From positions 2,854,001-2,918,000 of the forward strand of contig NZ_CP038439.1 of assembly GCF_004683865.2 (NCBI RefSeq): 64,000 bases of DNA, read 5' to 3'. Each line of letters starts with the position of its first letter. The first letter of the stretch is position 1. Source of the stretch: Paracoccus liaowanqingii. GTDB lineage: Bacteria; Pseudomonadota; Alphaproteobacteria; Rhodobacterales; Rhodobacteraceae. Positions 29,977 through 38,457 of this stretch are shown here, piece after piece. The position numbers and the translations under genes are program-made. Below the pieces are notes generated by a model. That model saw only the letters and a program-made list of their open reading frames with translations. It was not told the origin of the DNA and did no database searches.

Positions 29977-31353
29977 TTAGACCGGGGCGGGCGCGCGGGT
30001 CCAGTCCCCGCGCGCATGGCCCCGCCAGAAGCGGCGCATCAGAAGCACCGCCGCGACGGTCAGCCCCGCGCACATGCCCAGCCACAGCCCCGCCGGTCCG
30101 AAGCCGAGGGGAAAGGCCAGCGCCCAGGCCACCGGCATGCCGATGACCCAATAGCTGAAGCCCGCGATCCACATCGGCACGTTGGTGTCGTGCACGCCCC
30201 GCAGGAAGCCCAGCGCGATCACCTGGAAGGCGTCGGTCAGCTGGAACAGTGCCGCATACATCAGCAGCATCGCCCCCAGCGCCACGATCTGCGGCGCCTG
30301 CGGATCGGCGGGGTCCAGGTACAGCCGCACCAGCGCCTCGGCGAACAGCAGGTAGATCGCGATGAAGATGGCCGAGAAGACCAGCGACATCCAGCAGATA
30401 GTCAGCGCCGCGTCGCGCATCCACGACCGGTCGCCGCGCCCCTTGGCCTGGCCCACCCGCACGGTGGCGGCGTTGGACAGACCCAGATGCGCCATGAAGG
30501 TGACCGAGGTGATCTGCAGCGCGATCCCGTGGGCGGCCAGTTCCGACGTGCCGATCCAGCCCATCATGATGTTGGATCCGACGAACAGCCCGCCCTCGGC
30601 CACCATGGTCAGGCCGATGGGCCAGCCGACCAGCGCCACCTGCCGCATGGCCTGCCAGTCGGGCCGCCAGAAGCGCTGGAACAGGTTGTACTGCCGCGCG
30701 ATGGGCAGCCAGGCGGCATAGCCCACCAGCGCCAGCAGCTGGATCACCTGCACCGTCACGCTGGCGATGGCCGCGCCCTGCACGCCCAGCTCGGGCGCGC
30801 CCAGATTGCCGAAGATCAGCACCCAATTCAGGAACAGGTTCAGGGGCAGCCCGGCCAGCGTCACCCACATGACGATCTGCGTCCGCTCCAGCGCCGCCAG
30901 GTACGAGGCCAGCGTCAGCTGCCCCAGCACGACGGCCAGTCCCCAGCCCGCGATGCGCAGGTATTCCTGCGCCAGGGCCGACACGGTCGCGGTCTGGCCC
31001 AGGCTCAGCAGGATCGGCTCGGACCACCACATCAGCGGCATGACGGCCAGCCCGAAGCCCGCCGACAGCCACAGCGCCATCCGGGCGCCGCGCCGCACCT
31101 CGACCTCGCGGCCCGAGGCGATGTGGCTGGCGATCAGCCCCATCAGGCCGGTGCCGAAGCCCATGCCCAGGAAGAACAGGATGTGGAAGAACGAGGTCGC
31201 GATGACCAGCGCCGCCAGGGGCTCGACCCCGTACCAGCCGATCATGACCGTGTCGCCCACCCCGATGGCCATGCGGGCCAGATGGCTGCCGATCAGCGGC
31301 AGGCCAAGCGACAGCGTCGCAAGGATATGGGGGCGGTACCGGTGCCGTTGCAT
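29977..31353 (-). CDS. MATE-family efflux transporter
   Basis: The 458-residue membrane protein has about twelve hydrophobic helices in two MATE repeats. It starts MQRHRYRPHILATLSLGLPLI and includes GDTVMIGWYGVEPLAALVIA, PLNLFLNWVLIFGNLGAPELG and a second repeat with EGGLFVGSNIMMGWIGT, all NorM-like. NorM proteins export cationic drugs with Na+ or H+ antiport. It is upstream of, and 25 bp from, the RAM-domain gene on the same strand. Drug specificity cannot be predicted. Confidence 0.9.
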   Translation of the reverse strand: MQRHRYRPHILATLSLGLPLIGSHLARMAIGVGDTVMIGWYGVEPLAALVIATSFFHILFFLGMGFGTGLMGLIASHIASGREVEVRRGARMALWLSAGFGLAVMPLMWWSEPILLSLGQTATVSALAQEYLRIAGWGLAVVLGQLTLASYLAALERTQIVMWVTLAGLPLNLFLNWVLIFGNLGAPELGVQGAAIASVTVQVIQLLALVGYAAWLPIARQYNLFQRFWRPDWQAMRQVALVGWPIGLTMVAEGGLFVGSNIMMGWIGTSELAAHGIALQITSVTFMAHLGLSNAATVRVGQAKGRGDRSWMRDAALTICWMSLVFSAIFIAIYLLFAEALVRLYLDPADPQAPQIVALGAMLLMYAALFQLTDAFQVIALGFLRGVHDTNVPMWIAGFSYWVIGMPVAWALAFPLGFGPAGLWLGMCAGLTVAAVLLMRRFWRGHARGDWTRAPAPV

Positions 31354-31422
31354 GGCCCTGCCATAGCCCCGCGCGCGACATCCGGCAAGAGCCCAGATTG
31401 CACGATCTGCACCCCTCCTGCG

Positions 31423-31461
31423 GCGTTCCGCACATATCCTCCGGGGGGAGTCGCGGAACGC
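31423..31461. repeat. Inverted repeat in the MATE / pyrB divergent region
   Basis: GCGTTCCGC (31423-31431) and GCGGAACGC (31453-31461) form a 9-bp stem with a 21-nt loop containing CATATCCTCCGGGGGG, which resembles the core of the dispersed element. It lies about 100 bp upstream of pyrB and might be an operator or a leader structure. Confidence 0.45.
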
Positions 31462-31558
31462 GACGGGGGCCGGACGGCCCACCGCCGGCGCTTGCCGCCC
31501 CTTGCGCCATCTGCAATAGATCCCCGGACCCCTCGGATCCCCGACGCAAGAGGCCGCC

Positions 31559-32518
31559 ATGAGCTTTCGCGCCCGCCACCTTCTGGGCATCGACCATCTC
31601 AAGCCCGACGAGATCACCGAGCTGCTGGACCTAGCCCAGGATTACGCGGCGCTGAACCGGCGCACGGTCAAGCATTCCGACGCGCTGGCGGGCATGACGC
31701 TGATCAACATGTTCTTCGAGAACTCGACCCGCACCCAAGCCAGCTTCGAGCTGGCGGGCAAGCGCTTGGGCGCCGACGTGATGAACATGGCCGTCAGCCA
31801 GTCCAGCGTGAAGAAGGGCGAGACGCTGATCGACACCGCGCTGACGCTGAACGCGATGCAGCCCGACCTGCTGGTCGTGCGCCACCCGCAATCCGGGGCG
31901 GTGAACCTGCTGGCCGAAAAGGTGAACTGCGCGGTCATCAATGCGGGCGACGGGCGGCACGAACATCCCACGCAGGCGCTGCTGGACGCGCTGACCATCC
32001 GCCGCGCCAAGGGGCGGCTGCACCGCCTGACCATCGCCATCTGCGGCGACATCGCCCACAGCCGCGTGGCCCGGTCCAACCTGATCCTCTTAGGCAAGAT
32101 GGAGAACCGCATCCGCCTGATCGGCCCCGCCACGCTGATGCCCGCCGGCGTCGGCGACATGGGGGTCGAGCTCTACGAGGACATGCGCGAGGGACTGAAG
32201 GGCGTCGATGTCGTGATGATGCTGCGCCTGCAGAAGGAGCGCATGGATGGCGGCTTCATCCCGTCCGAGCGCGAATACTTCCACCGCTTCGGGCTGGATG
32301 CCGAGAAACTGGCCCTCGCCGCGCCCGATGCCATCGTCATGCATCCGGGGCCCATGAACCGGGGCGTCGAGATCGACGGCACGCTGGCCGACGACATCAA
32401 CCGCAGCGTCATCCAGGACCAGGTCGAGATGGGCGTCGCCGTCCGCATGGCGGCGCTGGACCTTCTGGCCCGCAACCTGCGCGCCAGCCGTGGCCGCACC
32501 GCCGTCGGAGAGCCGTGA
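31559..32518 (+). CDS. pyrB: Aspartate carbamoyltransferase, catalytic subunit
   Basis: A 319-residue enzyme that joins carbamoyl phosphate to aspartate in pyrimidine synthesis. The carbamoyl-phosphate motif [15 protein letters not shown], the SSVKKGET loop, [17 protein letters not shown] and the C-terminal [13 protein letters not shown] are all intact. The ATG follows CAAGAGGCCGCC. It overlaps the dihydroorotase-like gene by one base (TGATG), matching the PyrB-PyrC' complexes of other proteobacteria. No pyrI regulatory gene is visible. Confidence 0.97.
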   Translation: MSFRARHLLGIDHLKPDEITELLDLAQDYAALNRRTVKHSDALAGMTLINMFFENSTRTQASFELAGKRLGADVMNMAVSQSSVKKGETLIDTALTLNAMQPDLLVVRHPQSGAVNLLAEKVNCAVINAGDGRHEHPTQALLDALTIRRAKGRLHRLTIAICGDIAHSRVARSNLILLGKMENRIRLIGPATLMPAGVGDMGVELYEDMREGLKGVDVVMMLRLQKERMDGGFIPSEREYFHRFGLDAEKLALAAPDAIVMHPGPMNRGVEIDGTLADDINRSVIQDQVEMGVAVRMAALDLLARNLRASRGRTAVGEP

Positions 32519-33798
32519 TGGACCTGATCTTCCGCAATGCCCGCCTGATCGACCCCGAGGCGCAGACGGATGCCCTGGGCAGCCTGCGCGTCACCGATGG
32601 CGTGATCGCCGGACGCGGCGCCCCCGAGGAGCCCGCCCCCGAAGGCGCGACCGTCATCGACGCGCAGGGCCGTGCGCTGGCGCCGGGCCTCATCGACTGG
32701 GGCGTCAAGATCGGCGAGCCGGGCGAGCGGCACAAGGAAAGCTTCCGCAGCGCCGGGCGCGCGGCGGCGGCGGGCGGCGTGACCACCCTGGTGGCCCGCC
32801 CCGACACCACGCCCCCCCTCGACACGCCCGAGGCGCTGGAGTTCGTCGCCCGCCGCGCCGCCGACGCCCCCGTGAACATCCGCCACATGGCCGCGCTGAC
32901 CAAGGGCCGCGAGGGCCGCGAGATGGTCGAGATCGGCTTTCTGACCGATCTGGGCGCGGTGGCCTTCACCGACGGGGTGCGCGTAGTGCGCGACAGCAAG
33001 CTGATGTCGCGCTGCATGACCTATGCCCGCGGTCTGGACGCGCTGATCATGGGCCATCCGCAGGATCCCGGCCTGACCCACGGCGCGGTGGCGACCAGCG
33101 GCAAGTTCGCGTCCCTCTATGGCATCCCCGCCGTCTCGCCCATGGCCGAGGTGATGGGGCTGGACCGCGACCTGGCGCTGGTCGCGATGACGCGCGGGCG
33201 CTATCACGCCGACCAGATCACGGTGGCGGCCAGCCTGCCCGCCCTGATCCGCGCGCGCGAGGCGGGCTTCGACGTGACGGCGGGCATCTCGATCCACCAC
33301 CTGACGCTGAACGAATTCGACGTGGGCGATTACCGCACCTTCTTCCGCTTCACGCCGCCTCTGCGGTCCGAGGATGACCGCCTGTCCATGGTCCAGGCCG
33401 TGGCCGAGGGGCTGATCGACACCATCGCCAGCTTCCACACGCCGCAGGACGAGGAATCCAAGCGCCTGCCCTTCGAGGCGGCAGCCCCCGGCGCCGTGGG
33501 CCTGCAGACCCTGCTGCCCGCCGCCCTGCGCCTCTATCACCAGGGCGGCCTGACCCTGCCGCAGCTGTTCCGGGCGATGTCGCTGAACCCCGCCCGCCGC
33601 CTGGGCCTGCCCGGCGGCCGGCTGTCGGAGGGCGCACCCGCCGACCTGATCCTCTTCGATCCCGACGCGCCCTTCGTGCTGGACCGCTTCGCGTTGCTGT
33701 CCAAATCCAAGAACACCCCCTTCGACGGCGCCCGGATGCAGGGCCGCGTCCTGGGCACCTGGGTCGCGGGCACCCCCGTCTTCGGAGACCTCGCATGA
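32518..33798 (+). CDS. Dihydroorotase-like protein, probably non-catalytic (PyrC' type)
   Basis: The 426-residue amidohydrolase-fold protein follows pyrB with a one-base overlap. Class I dihydroorotases have an HxH metal pair before the REPG motif; here the site reads DWGVKIGEPGERHKE, so both histidines are replaced. TSGKFASLYG and SIHHLTLNE are kept. In Pseudomonas a comparable PyrC' is inactive and serves to assemble the aspartate carbamoyltransferase dodecamer, and I infer the same role. A genuine dihydroorotase should be encoded elsewhere. It overlaps plsY by 4 bp. Confidence 0.88.
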   Translation: MDLIFRNARLIDPEAQTDALGSLRVTDGVIAGRGAPEEPAPEGATVIDAQGRALAPGLIDWGVKIGEPGERHKESFRSAGRAAAAGGVTTLVARPDTTPPLDTPEALEFVARRAADAPVNIRHMAALTKGREGREMVEIGFLTDLGAVAFTDGVRVVRDSKLMSRCMTYARGLDALIMGHPQDPGLTHGAVATSGKFASLYGIPAVSPMAEVMGLDRDLALVAMTRGRYHADQITVAASLPALIRAREAGFDVTAGISIHHLTLNEFDVGDYRTFFRFTPPLRSEDDRLSMVQAVAEGLIDTIASFHTPQDEESKRLPFEAAAPGAVGLQTLLPAALRLYHQGGLTLPQLFRAMSLNPARRLGLPGGRLSEGAPADLILFDPDAPFVLDRFALLSKSKNTPFDGARMQGRVLGTWVAGTPVFGDLA

Positions 33799-34370
33799 TC
33801 CTCTGGACCCTCTTCGGCTATCTTCTGGGCGCGGTGCCCTTTGGCATCGTCGTGACCAAGGCCATGGGTCTGGGCGACCTGCGCGCCATCGGCTCGGGCA
33901 ATATCGGCGCGACCAACGTGCTGCGGACGGGCAACAAGACCGCCGCGCTGGCCACGCTTCTGCTGGACAGCGGCAAGGGCGCCATCGCGGTCCTGCTGGC
34001 CCGCCAGTTCGGCGACGAGACGGCCGGCCTGCTGGCGGGCGGGGCGGCCTTCTTGGGCCATTGCTTCCCGGTCTGGCTGGGCTTCAGGGGCGGCAAGGGC
34101 GTGGCGACCTTCCTCGGCACCCTGGCCGCGCTGCACTGGCCCCTGGGCCTGATCGCCTGCGCGGTCTGGGCGCTGGTCGCCGCCGTCGCCCGGATCAGCA
34201 GCCTCAGCGCGCTGATCGCCGCCGCCCTGACCCCGGTCATGGCCTGGGGCATGGGGCGGGCGGATATCGCGGCGGTCACGGCCTTCATGGCGGCGCTGAT
34301 CTTCATCCGCCACCACGCCAACATCCGGCGCCTGCTGTCGGGCACCGAGCCCCGCATCGGCCGCAAGTAG
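33795..34370 (+). CDS. plsY: Glycerol-3-phosphate acyltransferase PlsY
   Basis: The 191-residue membrane protein uses acyl phosphate to acylate glycerol-3-phosphate in the first step of phospholipid synthesis. Characteristic segments are GAVPFGIVVTKAMG, AIGSGNIGATNVLR, LDSGKGAIAVLLA and GHCFPVWLGFRGGKGVAT, covering the three conserved loops. Five helices are evident. It starts in an ATGA overlap with pyrC' and ends the pyrB operon, 3 bp before the convergent hypothetical gene. Confidence 0.95.
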   Translation: MILWTLFGYLLGAVPFGIVVTKAMGLGDLRAIGSGNIGATNVLRTGNKTAALATLLLDSGKGAIAVLLARQFGDETAGLLAGGAAFLGHCFPVWLGFRGGKGVATFLGTLAALHWPLGLIACAVWALVAAVARISSLSALIAAALTPVMAWGMGRADIAAVTAFMAALIFIRHHANIRRLLSGTEPRIGRK

Positions 34371-34373
34371 CGC

Positions 34374-34775
34374 CTAGCGTTCCGCGACCAGCACCCGGTT
34401 CGGGCGCGGCGTGGCACGTGGCGGCGCGGCCATCGCCTGAGGCAGCCCCGCCGGGCCGAACGGTCCCTGCATCTCGGCCTCGGGTTCGGCTTCGGGCGCG
34501 ACGGTCTCGAGCGCGGCAGCCTCGCCCCCCGCCAGCAGCCGCAGCGCCTCGGCGCCCCGCCGCGCCGAGACGGCGATCGAGATCAGCGCCAGACAGGCCC
34601 CCGCCAGCAGGATCAGGACGACCAGCCCCACCAGCCCCAGGAAGACCGGCATCGGCGGCACGCCCTCGGCCTGGCCGACCAGCACGGCCACCGCGCCCAG
34701 CAGGGCCAGCACCCCCAGCCCGAAGACGACCGCGACCAGCCGCCCGATCCATTGCATCACATCACCACCACGCAT
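34374..34775 (-). CDS. Hypothetical two-helix membrane protein
   Basis: I do not recognise a family in this 133-residue protein. Two strong hydrophobic segments (about residues 8-34 and 41-69) are followed by an acidic and proline-rich cytoplasmic tail (ETVAPEAEPEAEMQGP...). The start at 34775 has an excellent GGAGGAG ribosome-binding site; a downstream ATG at 34757 is less favoured. It ends 3 bp from the plsY stop on the other strand. It lies downstream of gshA but is separated by a terminator-like element, so it is likely transcribed on its own. Confidence 0.65.
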   Translation of the reverse strand: MRGGDVMQWIGRLVAVVFGLGVLALLGAVAVLVGQAEGVPPMPVFLGLVGLVVLILLAGACLALISIAVSARRGAEALRLLAGGEAAALETVAPEAEPEAEMQGPFGPAGLPQAMAAPPRATPRPNRVLVAER

Positions 34776-34880
34776 GACGGCTCCTCCTCACCGGAATGTC
34801 CCGTGGGGGTGCCACCGGGCGTCTTCTGGTTCAACCCAAAGTCGCAGCGGCGGCCCTCACCTTCCCGTGCGCCCCGACGT

Positions 34881-34930
34881 CTTCTTCATGAAAATATCCT
34901 CGGGGGGTCCGGGGGGGCGAAGCGCCCCCC
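34881..34930 (-). terminator. Dispersed hairpin-GGATATTTT element, copy 6 (3' of gshA)
   Basis: On the minus strand GGGGGGCG/CGCCCCCC (34912-34930, 3-nt loop) is followed by GGACCCCCCGAGGATATTTTC and ATGAAGAAGACG. It starts 24 bp past the gshA stop, and is the cleanest copy in the window. Confidence 0.75.
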
Positions 34931-34953
34931 GTCCATCGCAGGACGCTATCCGA

Positions 34954-36324
34954 TCAATAGGAATATTCGTCGTAGATCCGCGACAGATCCCCGCCCCAGT
35001 CGCCGCGATACTTCTCCAGCAGCTCGTCGGCGGGCACCTTGCCGCTGTCGACGCTTTCCTTCAGCGCATTGAGGAAATGCGTCTCGTCCGGCACCAGCCC
35101 GTCATTGCCGGACCGGGCGCGGGCCCTGAGGCCCCCTTCGGCGATGGCCAGCACCTCGCGGGCCAGATCGTGCATCTTCACGCCGCCGGCTTCGGCCTGC
35201 AACCCGTCGCGGCCGGCGGCCACGCGCAGCCCCTCGCGTGTCTCGGCGTTCCAGCCCTTGACCAGATCCCAGGCGGCGTCCAGCGCGCCCTGGTCATAGG
35301 TCAGGCCCACCCACAGCGCGGGCAGCGCGCACAGGCGCCGCCACGGGCCGCCATCGGCGCCGCGCATCTCGATGTATTTCTTGACCCGCGCCTCGGGGAA
35401 GACGGTCGTCATGTGATCGGCCCAGTCCGACAGGGTCGGCACCTCGCCCGGCAGGGCGGGCAGGCGGCCGTTCAGGAAATCCTTGAAGCTCTGGCCCAAG
35501 GCATCGATGTATTTCCCGTCGCGATAGACGAAGTACATCGGCACGTTCAGCACGTAATCGACCCAGGCCTCGTAGCCGAAGCCGTCCTCGAAGACGAAGG
35601 GCAGCATGCCCGTCCGTGCCGCATCCAGGTTCTGCCAGATATGCGCCCGCCAGGACTTCATCCCGTTGGGCGTGTTGTCCAGGAAGGGCGAGTTCGCGAA
35701 CAGCGCGGTCGCCACCGGCTGCAGGGCCAGCGCCACGCGCATCTTCTGCACCATGTCGGCCTCGGAGGCGAAGTCCAGGTTCACCTGCACGGTGCAGGTC
35801 CGGTACATCATCTGCGTGCCCAGCGTGCCCACGCGGCCCATGTAGTCAGTCATCAGCCGATAGCGCCCCTTGGGCATCATGGGCATGTCGGAGGCCGCCC
35901 AGATAGGCGCCGCGCCCAAGCCGATGAAGCCCGCGCCGATGTCATGGGCGACGGCCTCGACCTCGGCCAGATGGCCGTTCACCTCGTCGCAGGTCTGGTG
36001 GATCGTCTCCAGCGGCGCGCCGGACAGTTCCAGCTGCCCGCCCGGCTCCAGGCTGACATTGGCGCCGTCGCGCTCCAGCCCGATCAGCTTGCCGGCCTCC
36101 AGCACCGGGGTCCAGTTGAAGCGGTCGCGCAGGCCCTCCAGCATCGCCGTGATCGACACCGGCCCCTCGTAGGGCAGCGGCATCTTGCCCGCATCGTCAT
36201 AGCCGAACTTCTCGTGCTCGACGCCGATGCGCCAGTCGGCCTTGGGCTTCTCGCCGCTGGCGATATAGGCGGCCAGCTGGTCGCGATGTTCGATGGGGCC
36301 GCCGCCCTGCTGGGGTATGGACAT
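34954..36324 (-). CDS. gshA: Glutamate--cysteine ligase (plant/alphaproteobacterial type)
   Basis: The 456-residue enzyme makes gamma-glutamylcysteine, the first step of glutathione synthesis. Typical stretches are RIGVEHEKFGY, VSLEPGGQLELSGAPLETIHQTCDE, MYRTCTVQVNLDFASEADM and EMRGADGGPWRRLCALPALWVGL, matching the GCS2-type family shared by plants and alphaproteobacteria. Full length. The start MSIPQQGGGPIEH at 36324 is chosen over an upstream extension. YghU-type GST and PhhB-style redox genes elsewhere use or sit beside glutathione metabolism, but no gshB is nearby. Confidence 0.95.
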   Translation of the reverse strand: MSIPQQGGGPIEHRDQLAAYIASGEKPKADWRIGVEHEKFGYDDAGKMPLPYEGPVSITAMLEGLRDRFNWTPVLEAGKLIGLERDGANVSLEPGGQLELSGAPLETIHQTCDEVNGHLAEVEAVAHDIGAGFIGLGAAPIWAASDMPMMPKGRYRLMTDYMGRVGTLGTQMMYRTCTVQVNLDFASEADMVQKMRVALALQPVATALFANSPFLDNTPNGMKSWRAHIWQNLDAARTGMLPFVFEDGFGYEAWVDYVLNVPMYFVYRDGKYIDALGQSFKDFLNGRLPALPGEVPTLSDWADHMTTVFPEARVKKYIEMRGADGGPWRRLCALPALWVGLTYDQGALDAAWDLVKGWNAETREGLRVAAGRDGLQAEAGGVKMHDLAREVLAIAEGGLRARARSGNDGLVPDETHFLNALKESVDSGKVPADELLEKYRGDWGGDLSRIYDEYSY

Positions 36325-36393
36325 GGGGCAGAGGCCTTTCTTGCGTTTCGGTCGGCCACAGGTGGCAATGCCCGCGGGCCAAGTCAAGCCGCG

Positions 36394-36900
36394 TCAGACG
36401 GGCCTGCGCCAAACGGTGCGCATCGCGTCGCCCTGATCGGCCACCTGCGCCAGCGCGGCCGAGACGGCGCCCATGTGCAGCCCCGGCAGCGCGGTGAAGG
36501 CATCGGCCAGCGCCGCGGAGCCCGCGGCATCCACCGGGATCAGCATCGCCTCGGCGCTCTGGCTGCGCAGCCGCCAATGGGCGCGCCCCTCCAGCCGCAG
36601 CAGCCGGATCTCGACCAGATCGCGCAGCGGGATCTCTCCGCCCATCTCGGTGGCGCCGTAATAGCGGATGGCGCCCTCGACGATCTCGACCACGCCCGGC
36701 GCGCCGACGGGACGCCGGAACGGCCCCCGCCGCAGCGCCCCCAGCGCCAGGCTGGCGCCGACCGCCGCCACGCCGCCACCAAGGACCGCAAAGAACCAGC
36801 CGCCCCAGAAGGTCACCCACAGGCCGAAGAGGGCCACCGCCGCATAGATCAGCAGTTCGGCATTCTCGCGCAGCAGCGCTTGCAGCCGGGGCCGGATCAT
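36394..36900 (-). CDS. Hypothetical membrane-anchored protein, 168 residues
   Basis: Family not recognised. The N-terminus (RLQALLRENAELLIYAAVALFGLWVTFWGGWFF) gives one or two transmembrane helices, followed by a soluble domain with GVVEIVEGAIRYYG and IPLRDLVEIRLLRLEG, resembling a PH-like or b-barrel fold found in bacterial membrane proteins. It lies 34 bp after moaE in the uvrC-pgsA-moaDE-gshA direction and is probably co-transcribed with moaE. The start at 36900 (MIRPRLQ) is preferred to an upstream in-frame codon that would overlap moaE. Confidence 0.68.
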   Translation of the reverse strand: MIRPRLQALLRENAELLIYAAVALFGLWVTFWGGWFFAVLGGGVAAVGASLALGALRRGPFRRPVGAPGVVEIVEGAIRYYGATEMGGEIPLRDLVEIRLLRLEGRAHWRLRSQSAEAMLIPVDAAGSAALADAFTALPGLHMGAVSAALAQVADQGDAMRTVWRRPV

Positions 36901-36934
36901 GGCCTGCGGCCCCTGGGGACGGGACGCGATGCGC

Positions 36935-37369
36935 TCACCACCGGGCCAGCGCATCCTCGTCGCCGGTCTTGGCGGCGACCCATCGCGCCGCGCCGTCATG
37001 GGCGATCTCGCGCTTCCAGAAGGGGGCGCGGGATTTCAGCCAGTCCATCAGGTAATCCGCCCCCTCGAAGGCCGCGCGGCGGTGGCGGGCGGCGGTGGCC
37101 ACCATCATGATGGGCTGTCCCGTCCCGATGCGGCCATGACGATGCACGATGCGCCAGTCGATCAGGGCGAAGCGGGCGGCGGCGGCCTGCCCGTACTCGG
37201 CCAGCGCGCGTTCGGTCATGCCGGGATAATGCTCGATCTCCAGCGCGGCCATCCGGCCGGTGTCGTCGCGCACGAGGCCGGTGAAGGTCACCACGGCGCC
37301 CGCCCCGGCGCCGAAGCCCGCAAGCTCGGCCGCCAGATCGAAGGGCGCGGTCTGGACCCGGGCCGACAC
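36935..37369 (-). CDS. moaE: Molybdopterin synthase catalytic subunit
   Basis: The 144-residue MoaE works with MoaD to insert two sulfurs into precursor Z, giving molybdopterin. VVTFTGLVRDD, ALEIEHYPGMTE, VHRHGRIGTGQPIMMV and the catalytic-loop KSRAPFWKREIA are clear. The start is a GTG at 37369, a few bases after the moaD stop. Order pgsA-moaD-moaE is conserved in alphaproteobacteria. Confidence 0.96.
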   Translation of the reverse strand: MSARVQTAPFDLAAELAGFGAGAGAVVTFTGLVRDDTGRMAALEIEHYPGMTERALAEYGQAAAARFALIDWRIVHRHGRIGTGQPIMMVATAARHRRAAFEGADYLMDWLKSRAPFWKREIAHDGAARWVAAKTGDEDALARW

Positions 37370-37375
37370 GAGGCC

Positions 37376-37627
37376 TCAGCCGCCGGTCATCGGGGGAAAG
37401 AAGGCCACCTCGCGCGGCTGCCCCAAGGGGGCGTCCAGATCGGTCAGCTGCTGGTCCACGGCGCAGCGCAGCGCGGCCATGTCCGCGAAGGCCGCCGCAT
37501 GGCCGTCGGACCGGGCGGCCAGTTCGGCCACCAGATCGCGGGGCGTCCGCGCGTCGCTGGTCACCGTCTCGCGCGGATGGCCCACGCGCTCGCGCAGGGC
37601 GGCGAAATACAGGATCTCAATCGTCAT
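37376..37627 (-). CDS. moaD: Molybdopterin synthase sulfur carrier subunit
   Basis: An 83-residue ubiquitin-fold protein starting MTIEILYFAALRERVG and ending in the diagnostic GG (FFPPMTGG), which is thiocarboxylated to carry sulfur. It overlaps the pgsA 3' end by 11 bp and precedes moaE by 6 bp, so all three should be translated from one message. Length is normal. Confidence 0.95.
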   Translation of the reverse strand: MTIEILYFAALRERVGHPRETVTSDARTPRDLVAELAARSDGHAAAFADMAALRCAVDQQLTDLDAPLGQPREVAFFPPMTGG

Positions 37628-38249
37628 GGCCCGGATCCTTCAGGAAGGGCCGCGCCTTGACGAAGTAATCCCAGCCCGTCCAGGCGGTCAGTGCCGCCGC
37701 GATCCAGATCAGCGTCAGCCCGGCATAGGTCGCCAGCGCCGCCCAGCTGCCCGACCAGACCAGACCCGTCTCGCCCACGCGGGGGGCATGGCCGTGTTCG
37801 ACATAGGCCAGCCCCGTCGCCAGGAACAGGACCGAGATCGCGACCATCTGCAGCGTCGTCTTCCACTTGGCCAGATTGGTCACGGCCAGCATGCGCGACT
37901 TGTCGCCCAGAAATTCCCTCAGGCCCGAGACGAAGACCTCGCGGAACAGGATCACCGTCACCGGCAGGATCAGCCAGGGGTTCATGCCGGAATAGCCGGT
38001 GATCACGACCAGCGCGATCACCACCATCGCCTTGTCGGCGATCGGGTCCATGGCGGCGCCGAAGCGGCTCTCCTGCTTCCAGGCGCGGGCCAGGTAGCCG
38101 TCGAACCAGTCGGTGATCGCCGCCAGCAGAAACAGCGCCAGCGCCGCCCAATCCGCCCAGGGCCGATGGAAGTACAGGAACATCAGCGGCACGCCCGGGG
38201 CGGCCAGCAGACGGAGAAGGGTCAGAAGATTGGGAAGGTTCCAGCGCAT
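37617..38249 (-). CDS. pgsA: CDP-diacylglycerol--glycerol-3-phosphate 3-phosphatidyltransferase
   Basis: The 210-residue membrane enzyme makes phosphatidylglycerophosphate, the precursor of phosphatidylglycerol. The CDP-alcohol phosphotransferase signature is present as DWFDGYLARAWKQESRFGAAMDPIADK (D-x2-DG-x2-AR ... G-x3-D-x3-D). Four to six helices are evident. It starts MRWNLPNLLTLLRLL at 38249, is downstream of uvrC (gap with a repeat element), and overlaps moaD. Confidence 0.95.
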   Translation of the reverse strand: MRWNLPNLLTLLRLLAAPGVPLMFLYFHRPWADWAALALFLLAAITDWFDGYLARAWKQESRFGAAMDPIADKAMVVIALVVITGYSGMNPWLILPVTVILFREVFVSGLREFLGDKSRMLAVTNLAKWKTTLQMVAISVLFLATGLAYVEHGHAPRVGETGLVWSGSWAALATYAGLTLIWIAAALTAWTGWDYFVKARPFLKDPGHDD

Positions 38250-38345
38250 GGGGGCACGCTAGTCCCTGTCGCCGCGCTTGGAAAGGCCCAAGGCGCCCCG
38301 CCTCTCCGACCCCCGCATCTGTGATCGCCCGCCCCGAACTCCCCC

Positions 38346-38419
38346 CTCTGCACTGGTCCAAAAATATCCCGGGGGTCGCCGGCGGGTCACGCCACGGGTC
38401 CGAGGGACCATCCGGCGAC
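38346..38419 (-). terminator. Dispersed element, copy 7 (3' of uvrC)
   Basis: On the minus strand, GTCGCCGG and CCGGCGAC (38375-38382, 38412-38419) form a stem, then CCCCCGGGATATTTTTGGACC. It lies about 40 bp past the uvrC stop. The tail after the T tract is less conserved here than in other copies. Confidence 0.6.
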
Positions 38420-38457
38420 GGGGCTTGCCCCCGGCCTGCGCCGGCACAAGCGCCCCC

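Noticed and set aside
29911..32517. Upstream extension (869 codons) of the dihydroorotase-like frame through the MATE gene and pyrB
   Set aside because: The extension is antisense or out of frame with known genes; the start at 32518 coupled to pyrB is the natural one.
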